A DNA stretch of 7,311 nucleotides, from assembly GCA_030654635.1 (NCBI GenBank), contig JAURXE010000502.1, positions 1-7,311 on the forward strand, in the 5' to 3' direction. How positions within the stretch are numbered: position 1 is the stretch's first letter; every line of letters begins with the position of its first letter. The notes below the pieces were generated by a model. The model did not search any database, was not told the DNA's origin, and was given only the letters and a program-made list of their open reading frames with translations. The position numbers and the translations under genes are program-made. This document shows positions 1 to 5,594 of the stretch, one piece after another. The DNA comes from Pseudomonas sp. Its GTDB lineage: Bacteria > Pseudomonadota > Gammaproteobacteria > Pseudomonadales > Pseudomonadaceae.

Positions 1-318
1 GCCGCCACCCACGGTCACCGGCTTGATCTCGACCGCCGTGTTGTTGTCCACGCCCAGCAGGTAGATGACCCGCAGGTCGGCATTTTGCGCCTGCTCGGTG
101 TAACCCTTGGCGGTCAGCGCCGCGCGCAGGGCGATATTAAAGCGCTCCTCGAGATCGGCGCGGTGACCCGGACTGTTGATCGGCTTGATCACGAAACTGC
201 TGAAGTGGCCCTCGTGGGCCGCATCCGTCACCAGGATGTCCGGGGTGGCCGGCGGCGCACCGGCGCAGGCGCCGAGCAGGCTGAACAGGGCGGGTAACAA
301 CAGGCGCGAGTAAGTCAT
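1..318 (-). CDS. DUF4136-like outer-membrane lipoprotein (3' end off window)
   Basis: The reading frame opens at ATG 318-316 and stays open for 106 codons to the left edge, so the C-terminus is missing. The N-terminus MTYSRLLLPALFSLLGAC is a lipoprotein signal peptide with lipobox L-G-A-C. Cys18 would be the lipidated residue, and the next residue is Ala, with no Asp retention signal, which suggests outer-membrane sorting. The mature part has a short segment with aromatic residues (HFSSFVIKP, about 38-46), a helical stretch ending AALTAKGYT, then NADLRVIYLLGV. That order (F-x-x-F strand, R/E-rich helix ending in a K-G-Y, then D-L-x-V-x-Y) resembles DUF4136 lipoproteins, whose function is unknown. 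A GGAG Shine-Dalgarno lies at 327-324, 5 nt before the ATG. The gene follows trmA on the same strand after 96 nt. The coding call is firm. The family assignment is from memory of the fold pattern and is less sure. Confidence 0.8.
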   Translation of the reverse strand, partial: MTYSRLLLPALFSLLGACAGAPPATPDILVTDAAHEGHFSSFVIKPINSPGHRADLEERFNIALRAALTAKGYTEQAQNADLRVIYLLGVDNNTAVEIKPVTVGGG

Positions 319-347
319 GGCAGCTCCAGTTTTTATTGTGCCCTGAG

Positions 348-397
348 CCTAATAGCCACTGTCGCCGTTGTCGCCAACCCTTGGTTGGGCCGCTATT
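348..397. repeat. Nested inverted repeats in the trmA-lipoprotein gap
   Basis: An inner repeat CCAACC (374-379) / GGTTGG (383-388) with a 3-nt loop lies inside an outer repeat AATAGC (351-356) / GCTATT (392-397). On the minus strand this sits between the trmA stop (415) and the lipoprotein start (318). No run of T follows the stem in either direction, so a classical rho-independent terminator is not supported. It could be an mRNA-processing or stabilising hairpin, or chance. The rest of the gap shows only the lipoprotein ribosome-binding site. Confidence 0.3.
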
Positions 398-414
398 TCA
401 TGCTTAACAGGCTG

Positions 415-1503
415 CTAACGGCGCTCCAGCAACACACCGCTTTCCATATGGTGAGTAAAGGGGAATTGGTCGAACAACGCGCAGCGCACTATGCGGTGCG
501 TGTCGTGCAACTGGGCGATGTTGGCGGCCAGGGTTTCCGGGTTGCAGGAGATATACAGAATCCGCTCGAAGCGCCGGGTCAGCTCGCAGGTGTCCGGGTC
601 CATGCCGGCCCGTGGCGGGTCGACGAATACGGTGCCGAAGTCGTAGCTGGGCAGGTCGATGCCCTGCAGACGGCGGAACGGCCGCACCTCATTCAGTGCC
701 TGAGTCAACTCTTCGGCGGACAGTCGCACTAGGGTGACGTTGTCGACGCCATTGTCGGCCAGGTTTGCCAGCGCGGCGTTGACCGAGGATTTGCTGATCT
801 CGGTGGCCAGTACCTTGCGTACTCGGGTGGCCAGCGGCAGGGTGAAGTTGCCGTTGCCGCAATACAGCTCCAGCAGGTCATCGTCGCGCTGGCCGATGGC
901 GTCATAGGCCCAACCGAGCATCTTCTGATTGACCGTGCCGTTGGGCTGGGTGAAGGCGCCTTCCGGTTGGCGATAGCTAAATTCGCGTCCTGCAACTTGC
1001 AGACGTTCGACCACGTGATCGCGGCCGATCACCAGACGTTGGCCACGGGAGCGACCGATGATGCTGACGCCCAGCTCGGCGGCCAGTGTTTCGCCGGCGG
1101 CTTGCCAGTGCGCATCCAGCGGGCGGTGATAGCACAGGGTGATCAGCCCATCGCCGGCCAGGGTGGTCAAAAACTCCACCTGAAACAACTTGAACGACAG
1201 CGCCGAGCTGGCCTGCCAGGCGGCCTTGAGCTTGGGCATCAGGGCATTGATGGCCGCGCTGGCAATCGGCAAATCGTCGAGCAAAATCGGCGTGTGTTTG
1301 TCACCGGCGGCGAACATCGCATAGAAGCGCTCCTCGTTCTCGCGCCACAGGCGAAACTCGGCGCGCAGCCGGTAGTGCTCGGGCGGCGAGTCGAATACCG
1401 TTGGCTGCGGGGCGTTAAACGGCGCTAATAGCGCAGTCAGGCGCGCCTGTTTTTCCGCCAGCTGGGTGGCGTAGGCGGCGGGGTCGAATGTTGTTGCGGT
1501 CAT
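415..1503 (-). CDS. trmA: tRNA (uracil-5-)-methyltransferase TrmA
   Basis: This is a SAM-dependent enzyme that makes 5-methyluridine at position 54 in the T-loop of tRNAs, acting in the cytoplasm. At 362 aa it matches the usual TrmA length (E. coli 366) and is too short for the TRAM-domain relatives RlmC/RlmD. The N-terminal RNA-binding half includes [10 protein letters not shown] (44-53). The linker carries the conserved FTQPN (184-188). The methyltransferase half has the SAM loop ELYCGNGNF (212-220), an acidic strand-2 end ATEIS (233-237), and [11 protein letters not shown] (293-303). The catalytic nucleophile is Cys320 in YISCNPETL, and the general base is Glu354 in [11 protein letters not shown], matching E. 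coli Cys324 and Glu358. ATG 1503-1501 is preceded by a weak AAGAG about 8 nt upstream. It lies 75 nt downstream of the permease on the same strand, so readthrough from that gene is possible. I saw no own promoter. The frame is intact with no missing key residue. Confidence 0.97.
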   Translation of the reverse strand: MTATTFDPAAYATQLAEKQARLTALLAPFNAPQPTVFDSPPEHYRLRAEFRLWRENEERFYAMFAAGDKHTPILLDDLPIASAAINALMPKLKAAWQASSALSFKLFQVEFLTTLAGDGLITLCYHRPLDAHWQAAGETLAAELGVSIIGRSRGQRLVIGRDHVVERLQVAGREFSYRQPEGAFTQPNGTVNQKMLGWAYDAIGQRDDDLLELYCGNGNFTLPLATRVRKVLATEISKSSVNAALANLADNGVDNVTLVRLSAEELTQALNEVRPFRRLQGIDLPSYDFGTVFVDPPRAGMDPDTCELTRRFERILYISCNPETLAANIAQLHDTHRIVRCALFDQFPFTHHMESGVLLERR

Positions 1504-1522
1504 GGAGTAGCTCTTTTAATCG

Positions 1523-1541
1523 GGTGGGCTCTTAACCCACC
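1523..1541. repeat. Intergenic hairpin between permease and trmA
   Basis: A perfect 6-bp inverted repeat GGTGGG (1523-1528) / CCCACC (1536-1541) encloses a 7-nt loop. In minus-strand transcripts it begins 37 nt after the permease stop and ends 19 nt before the trmA ATG. The bases after the stem on that strand (CGATTAAAAGAG) contain no U-tract, and they hold the trmA ribosome-binding site. It therefore looks more like a partial attenuation or processing element than a terminator. The rest of this 75-nt gap shows nothing else. Confidence 0.4.
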
Positions 1542-1578
1542 GCAGGCAAGGACATAAGGGGTGTAACAGGCCGGTTAA

Positions 1579-2874
1579 TCAGGCGTTAAAGAAGGCGAAC
1601 TTCAGCACGAACAGCGTAGCCAGCAGTGCCAGTGCCGGGTTGATGTCTTTCCAACGGCCGGCCAGGGCCTTGACCAGCACCCAGGTAATAAAGCCAAAGG
1701 CGATGCCGTTGGCGATCGAGAAGGTCAACGGCATGGCCAGTGCGGTAACCACTGCGGGCGCGGCGACGGTGATGTCGCTCCAGTCGATTTCCGCCAGGCT
1801 GGCAGTCATCAATACAGCGACAAACAGCAGCGCCGGCGCGGTGGCGAAGGCCGGTACTGTGCCGGCCAGGGGCGCGAAAAACAGGCTGAGCAAAAACAGC
1901 AGGGCGACCACGCAAGCGGTCAGCCCAGTGCGCCCGCCGGCTGCTACGCCGGCGGCCGACTCGATATAACTGGTGGTGGTCGAGGTGCCCAGCAAGGAGC
2001 CGCCCATGGCGGCGGTGCTGTCGGCGATCAGCGCGCGGCCCATCTTCGGCAGGTAACCGTCGGCGCGCATCAGCCCGGCGCGTTTGGCCACGCCGATCAG
2101 GGTGCCGGTGTTGTCGAACAGGTCGACAAACAGGAAGGCGAAAATCACGCTGAGCATGCCGACATCTAGCGCGCCCATGATGTCCAGCTGCAGAAAGGTC
2201 GGTGCCAATGACGGTGGCATCGACATGATGCCGCCAAAGGGTGTGACGCCGATGGCGATGGCGATGGCGGTGACGGTCAAAATACCGATCATCACCGCGC
2301 CGGCAACCCGGCGCGCCTCAAGGGCGACGATCAGCACAAAGCCGAGAATGGCCAGCAGCGGGCCGGGTGCGGTCAGGTCGCCGAGACCGACCAAAGTGGC
2401 CGGATTGGCGACCACCAGACCGGCTTCTTTCAGGGCAATGATCGCCAGAAACAGGCCGATACCGGCGCTAATGGCCGAGCGCAGCGCCAGCGGAATGCTG
2501 TTGATGATCCATTCGCGAATGCGAAAAATCGACAGCAAAAAGAAGATAGTCGCCGAGATAAACACCGCGCCCAATGCCACCTGCCAGGTGTGGCCCATGT
2601 GCAGCACTACGGTGTAGGTGAAGAAGGCATTCAGGCCCATGCCGGGTGCCAGGGCGATCGGGTAATTGGCGATCAGCCCCATCAGCGCCGAGCCAATGGC
2701 CGCCGCCAGGCAGGTGGCGACAAACACCGCGCCCTTGTCCATGCCGGTTTCACCGAGGATGGCCGGGTTGACGAAGAGGATATAGGCCATGGTCAGAAAG
2801 GTGGTCAGTCCGGCCAGCATCTCAGTGCGCACTGTGGTCTGGTGCGCCTGCAGTTGGAACAGTTTTTCCAGCAT
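1579..2874 (-). CDS. NCS2-family (AzgA-like) purine nucleobase permease
   Basis: This is an inner-membrane nucleobase:cation symporter of the AzgA branch of NCS2, whose members (E. coli GhxP, AdeP type) take up adenine, guanine and/or hypoxanthine. Which base this one carries cannot be read from the sequence. The protein has 431 aa, the usual family length, and is hydrophobic throughout with about a dozen or more membrane segments. Family signatures are TEMLAGLTTFLTMAYILFVNP near the start (18-37), APGMGLNAFF (76-85), FLFVDLFDNTGTLIGVAKRAG (247-267) and GTSTTTSYIESAAGV (296-310), the last two forming the substrate-site regions, then a C-terminal WKDINPAL (408-415). The start was set at ATG 2874-2872. 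GGAGAG lies 7 nt upstream (2887-2882), homologues begin MLEKLFQL-like, and the upstream in-frame extension to 3003 is low-complexity leader DNA. It is divergent from the DJ-1 gene and first in a minus-strand run with trmA. Confidence 0.93.
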   Translation of the reverse strand: MLEKLFQLQAHQTTVRTEMLAGLTTFLTMAYILFVNPAILGETGMDKGAVFVATCLAAAIGSALMGLIANYPIALAPGMGLNAFFTYTVVLHMGHTWQVALGAVFISATIFFLLSIFRIREWIINSIPLALRSAISAGIGLFLAIIALKEAGLVVANPATLVGLGDLTAPGPLLAILGFVLIVALEARRVAGAVMIGILTVTAIAIAIGVTPFGGIMSMPPSLAPTFLQLDIMGALDVGMLSVIFAFLFVDLFDNTGTLIGVAKRAGLMRADGYLPKMGRALIADSTAAMGGSLLGTSTTTSYIESAAGVAAGGRTGLTACVVALLFLLSLFFAPLAGTVPAFATAPALLFVAVLMTASLAEIDWSDITVAAPAVVTALAMPLTFSIANGIAFGFITWVLVKALAGRWKDINPALALLATLFVLKFAFFNA

Positions 2875-2981
2875 GGTCGGGCTCTCCGTGGCGCGTCGGG
2901 CGCCGCTAGGGTCTTGATCAAAGCATTTCGCCCGCCAACGGCAGCGGGCGGCGGTGAGGCTAGGCGGGTTTTTGGGCGGTC
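2875..2981 (-). promoter_or_regulatory. GC-rich 5' leader of the permease with competing stems
   Basis: Between the putative promoter and the permease ATG lies a leader of about 107 nt. On the minus strand CCCGCC (2968-2963) can pair with GGCGGG (2936-2931), while GCCCGC (2949-2944) can pair with GCGGGC (2935-2930). Both use the same 3' segment, so the two stems exclude each other. A TTGATCAA palindrome (2914-2921) lies further down. I could not match the leader to the purine riboswitch core or any riboswitch I know. A role in control is inference, and GC-rich DNA gives such pairings by chance. Confidence 0.3.
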
Positions 2982-2988
2982 GAACGTT

Positions 2989-3017
2989 ATAATAACAGCT
3001 CAATTATTCGCTGCGAA
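2989..3017 (-). promoter_or_regulatory. Putative sigma-70 promoter of the permease
   Basis: On the minus strand TTCGCA (3017-3012, 4 of 6 to TTGACA) and TATTAT (2994-2989, 5 of 6 to TATAAT) are separated by exactly 17 bp. The segment is the most AT-rich spot of the divergent intergenic region. Initiation would fall near 2982, giving a leader of about 108 nt. It also contains the inverted repeat AATAA (2991-2995) / TTATT (3004-3008), which could be an operator. This is a consensus match only. Confidence 0.45.
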
Positions 3018-3037
3018 TTTGCCCTGCTCGGTAGGCG

Positions 3038-3065
3038 TTGGCTGCTAGCCTTAACAGACTATCAA
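3038..3065 (+). promoter_or_regulatory. Possible promoter of the DJ-1-type gene
   Basis: TTGGCT (3038-3043, 4 of 6) and TATCAA (3060-3065, 4 of 6) are 16 bp apart. A transcript would start near 3072, just ahead of the ribosome-binding site GGAGG at 3078-3082. A perfect plus-strand TATAAT also occurs at 2988-2993, but no acceptable -35 hexamer stands 16-18 bp before it, so either site could serve. The call is weak. Confidence 0.25.
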
Positions 3066-3090
3066 TTGTGCTTTATTGGAGGATGCCGAC

Positions 3091-3642
3091 ATGTCCAAAC
3101 GTGCCCTGATCACTATCGCCGATGGCGTTGAAGACCTAGAAACAGTGACCTTGCTTGATGTGCTGCGCCGCGCCGAAATCGAGGTGGTACTGGCCAGTAT
3201 TGAAACCCGGCGGATGATTATCTGTGCCCACGGCACCCGCTTAACCGCCGATACCATGTTGGTCGATGTGCTCGCCCAAGACTTTGACCTGATCGTATTG
3301 CCCGGGGGGATGCCCGGCGCCCTGCGCTTAGCCGAGCATCAGCCGCTGGCTGAGAGGGTTCGTCAGCAGGCCGCTGCGGGCAAATTGTTTGCCGCCATTT
3401 GCGCCGCGCCGGCTTTGGCGCTGCAAGCCTATGGGGTGCTCAAGCAACGGCGGATGACCTGTTATCCAGCCTTTAGCGAGCGTTTGTCGGGCTGCACCTT
3501 TGTCGATCAGCCGGTTGTGGTTGATGGCAATTGCATTACCAGCCAAGGTCCTGGCACGGCGTTGGAGTTTGCCTTGACGCTGGTTGAACAGCTGGTTGGC
3601 AAGACCGCTCGGGCCAGTGTGGCCAGCGCTATGTTGGTTTAG
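3091..3642 (+). CDS. DJ-1/PfpI-superfamily protein, YajL/DJ-1 type
   Basis: This is a small cytoplasmic flavodoxin-like protein of the DJ-1/YajL/ThiJ group. Members have been described as oxidative-stress chaperones, glyoxalase III or deglycases, and the exact activity is debated. The protein has 183 aa, close to DJ-1 (189) and YajL (196). KRALITIADGVEDLETV (3-19) aligns with the DJ-1 N-terminus, and Glu17 corresponds to DJ-1 Glu18. LPGGMPGALRL (70-80) is the glycine-rich loop. Cys104 in AAICAAPALAL is the nucleophile-elbow cysteine (DJ-1 Cys106). VVDGNCITSQGPGTALEFAL (144-163) is the C-terminal family block. ATG 3091 was chosen over an in-frame TTG at 3076 because GGAGG (3078-3082) lies 8 nt before the ATG and overlaps the TTG. 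The gene is divergent from the permease and 166 nt ahead of the chemoreceptor, with no evident functional tie to either. Confidence 0.93.
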   Translation: MSKRALITIADGVEDLETVTLLDVLRRAEIEVVLASIETRRMIICAHGTRLTADTMLVDVLAQDFDLIVLPGGMPGALRLAEHQPLAERVRQQAAAGKLFAAICAAPALALQAYGVLKQRRMTCYPAFSERLSGCTFVDQPVVVDGNCITSQGPGTALEFALTLVEQLVGKTARASVASAMLV

Positions 3643-3692
3643 GAGGCGCTGTCGATTAACTCCGGTATGCTCGGATCTAGGTTCAGTGCGGC

Positions 3693-3720
3693 TCAAGCTT
3701 TGGCTCGTAGCGGACGATAA
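3693..3720 (+). promoter_or_regulatory. Sigma-28 (FliA)-like promoter of the chemoreceptor
   Basis: TCAAGCTT (3693-3700) matches the sigma-28 -35 consensus TAAAGTTT at 6 of 8 positions. GACGATAA (3713-3720) matches the highly distinctive -10 consensus GCCGATAA at 7 of 8. The spacer is 12 bp, one more than the usual 11. The site ends 88 nt before the chemoreceptor ATG on the same strand, the position expected for a class of genes that FliA typically controls in motile gammaproteobacteria. The 166-nt gap also holds a small stem GCGCA/TGCGC (3736-3749) within the presumed leader and no clear terminator for the preceding gene. Confidence 0.6.
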
Positions 3721-3808
3721 CGGCTCGCTTGAGTTGCGCAGCTTTGCGCTGCAGAGCAGCTTCTAACAGGCCCATGGCCGGTAAAAACAACAGGGTTCGG
3801 AGAAGTAT

Positions 3809-5404
3809 ATGCAGTTAACCATTAGTCGTTTGATTGCGCTATGCGCAGCCGGGTTGTTGCTGGCAGCGATTGCATTGACGACTTGGATGCAGGTGCAAAT
3901 TAGTCAGCTGGATGTGCAAGGCCATGAGCTTGAGCGCCTCAGCGGTGCCCTGGAATCGGCGCAGGAGCTGCGTTACAACACCGCGCAAATTCAGCAGTTT
4001 TATACCGACGCCAGTCTCACTCAAGAGCGTCAGCCACAGAACGAGGCCCAGCAGCACTACAGCGCGGCATTGCGGTTACTCGACGAGCTGGGCCCATTGC
4101 TGCCGAGCCTGGTCAATCGGCTGGAGGCACTGCGTAGCCCGTTAGGGCAGCTCAATAGTGCCGGCGAGCAGATGGTGCGTGCCTATGCCGAGGGTAAAGA
4201 GGCTGGCGACCGATCCATGGGCGATTTCGACCAGCGCGCCAGTGCAGTGATTGGCGCCTTTGCCGCTCTCAGTGAGCCGCTAGGCAAGTTATATCACCAG
4301 CAACTGGCGGACACTGAAGCTCTGCGCGAGACGATCAAAACTAGTAACTTGCTAGCCTGGGGACTGGTGTTGGTGTTTATGCTGGGCGCGTTGTGGCTGA
4401 TTGGGGTGCGGGTGTTGCCGCCAGTACGGCACTTAACCCATGCCTTGAGTGCCCTGAATGACGGCAGTGGCGATCTGCGCCGCAGCGTTAAGCAAGATCA
4501 TGATGATGAAGTGGGCCAAGTGGTTGCCCAGTTCAATATTTTTGTCGGTGACCTGCGCAGCAAAATCACCACGGTGGCGGAGGTTTCCACGCAGCTTGAG
4601 CATTCGGCCGAGCAATTAGTCAGTGATGCTGGCGCCTCCGAGCAGAGCGCCTCGGATCTGCAAATTGAGGTTGAGCAGGTCGCCGCAGCGGTCAACCAAA
4701 TGGCCAGCACTGTGCAGGATGTAGCCAGTAATGCCCAGGCCAGTTCGGTGCAAACCCGCGACGCCGATACCCAGGCGCAAGCCGCAATTGCCGTGGTGAA
4801 TAAAACCATTACTGATATTCGCGCCCTAGCCGAAGAGGTGGGCCGCGCCGCCCAGGTGATCGCCGAATTGGAGGGGCATTCGCGCGAAATTGGAGGGGTG
4901 CTTGAGGTGATTCGCACGATCGCCGAACAGACCAACTTGCTGGCCCTCAACGCCGCCATTGAGGCTGCCCGCGCAGGCGAACAGGGCCGAGGTTTTGCCG
5001 TAGTGGCCGATGAAGTGCGGACCCTAGCCAGCCGCACGCAAAAATCCACCCAGGAAATTAATGGGATGATCGAGCGCCTACAAAACTCCTCACAACAAGC
5101 GGTCAAGGTGATGGATGACAGCCGCGACTTTGCCGAGCGCGGTGTGCTGCAGGCGCTGAGCGCCGGTGAGGCATTACAGCGGATTAGCAGCTTGGTCTCG
5201 TCGGTGTCGGGCATGAGCCTGCATATTGCTGAGGCAGCCAATGAGCAGGCGGTGGTAACCGATGAAATAAACCGCCGTATCAGCACCGTCTCGGTGGTGG
5301 CTCACACCACCGTGGCACTGGCGGAAAGCACCCTCAGTCGTGGCCGCGCCAGTGGTGAAGATGCCGAGCGGCTGCTGCAGATCGTTCGGCAGTTTAAGTT
5401 CTAA
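3809..5404 (+). CDS. Methyl-accepting chemotaxis protein (transmembrane chemoreceptor)
   Basis: This inner-membrane receptor binds a ligand in the periplasm and controls the CheA-CheW kinase complex. The 531 residues are complete. TM1 is about 7-26, and a periplasmic domain of about 150 aa (27-180) is rich in Gln, Leu and Ala and looks all-helical, with no Cache or PAS signature that I recognise. TM2 is about 181-201, and HAMP about 202-253 includes PVRHLTHALSALNDGSGDL and ends near DDEVGQVVAQFN. The cytoplasmic coiled-coil signalling domain runs from about 255 to 525. Its hairpin tip is the near-invariant block 367-405, including EQTNLLALNAAIEAARAG and GRGFAVVADEVRTLA. The C-terminus ends RLLQIVRQFKF with no NWETF-type pentapeptide for CheR/CheB tethering. 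GGAG (3799-3802) stands 6 nt before ATG 3809. A sigma-28-like promoter lies upstream. No che or fla genes flank it, so it is an orphan receptor. The ligand cannot be inferred. Confidence 0.96.
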   Translation: MQLTISRLIALCAAGLLLAAIALTTWMQVQISQLDVQGHELERLSGALESAQELRYNTAQIQQFYTDASLTQERQPQNEAQQHYSAALRLLDELGPLLPSLVNRLEALRSPLGQLNSAGEQMVRAYAEGKEAGDRSMGDFDQRASAVIGAFAALSEPLGKLYHQQLADTEALRETIKTSNLLAWGLVLVFMLGALWLIGVRVLPPVRHLTHALSALNDGSGDLRRSVKQDHDDEVGQVVAQFNIFVGDLRSKITTVAEVSTQLEHSAEQLVSDAGASEQSASDLQIEVEQVAAAVNQMASTVQDVASNAQASSVQTRDADTQAQAAIAVVNKTITDIRALAEEVGRAAQVIAELEGHSREIGGVLEVIRTIAEQTNLLALNAAIEAARAGEQGRGFAVVADEVRTLASRTQKSTQEINGMIERLQNSSQQAVKVMDDSRDFAERGVLQALSAGEALQRISSLVSSVSGMSLHIAEAANEQAVVTDEINRRISTVSVVAHTTVALAESTLSRGRASGEDAERLLQIVRQFKF

Positions 5405-5438
5405 GCTGGTGGGCTGCGCGACGATCCAGCTATAGAAC

Positions 5439-5467
5439 TTGGTCTGGGAAGCCGGGACAGGTATTAT
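5439..5467 (+). promoter_or_regulatory. Possible promoter of the molybdenum hydroxylase gene
   Basis: TTGGTC (5439-5444, 3 of 6) and TATTAT (5462-5467, 5 of 6) are 17 bp apart. A transcript would begin near 5474 and carry a leader of about 120 nt before the ATG at 5595. The -10 box coincides with the loop of the inverted repeat at 5456-5473, which could make that repeat an operator. A second small inverted repeat, GACCC (5534-5538) / GGGTC (5541-5545), lies in the leader. The rest of 5405-5594 shows no gene. Confidence 0.25.
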
Positions 5468-5475
5468 CCTGTCTT
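5454..5475 (+). terminator. Possible terminator hairpin after the chemoreceptor
   Basis: GACAGG (5456-5461) and CCTGTC (5468-5473) form a perfect 6-bp stem with loop TATTAT. Two G-U pairs (5454-5455 with 5474-5475) can extend it to 8 bp. It lies about 50 nt after the stop codon. The following bases (ATCGGTCAGCTTTT) have only a delayed, short T-run, so termination would be weak. The loop TATTAT doubles as a possible -10 box, so the element is ambiguous. Confidence 0.35.
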
Positions 5476-5594
5476 ATCGGTCAGCTTTTAGTTTGGCTAT
5501 GCTTACCCACTATTCCACTCTCTGGTTTGTCGCGACCCTCGGGTCACGCAGGCTTTTGTTCAGCGACAGGGCAACGCGGCCCTGAGGAGCAGGC

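Noticed and set aside
967..1428. Plus-strand open frames opposite trmA (385-732 and 967-1428)
   Set aside because: They lie antisense to the conserved TrmA catalytic sequence and encode no recognisable protein.
2084..2617. Plus-strand frames opposite the permease (such as 2084-2617 and 1640-1969)
   Set aside because: They are antisense shadows of the membrane protein, with Met/Ala/Thr/Arg-rich composition and no motifs or ribosome-binding context.
2931..2973. Plus-strand CCCGCC...GGCGGG followed by TTTTT, resembling a terminator
   Set aside because: The loop is 26 nt and no plus-strand gene ends upstream of it. The region is the divergent leader of the permease, where the T-run would be an A-run in the transcript ahead of the stem.
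2875..3003. N-terminal extension of the permease to an upstream ATG at 3003
   Set aside because: The extra 43 residues are Arg/Pro-rich and unlike any permease N-terminus. They would also include the putative promoter's -10 box, and a good Shine-Dalgarno stands before the internal ATG at 2874.
3076..3090. TTG start five codons upstream of the DJ-1-type ATG
   Set aside because: The GGAGG ribosome-binding site overlaps the TTG and is ideally spaced for ATG 3091. DJ-1 homologues start at the equivalent of M-S-K-R-A-L.
4498..5286. A 262-codon minus-strand frame inside the chemoreceptor gene
   Set aside because: It is rich in Ser, Ala, Arg and Cys with no recognisable domain, and lies opposite the highly conserved MCP signalling domain.
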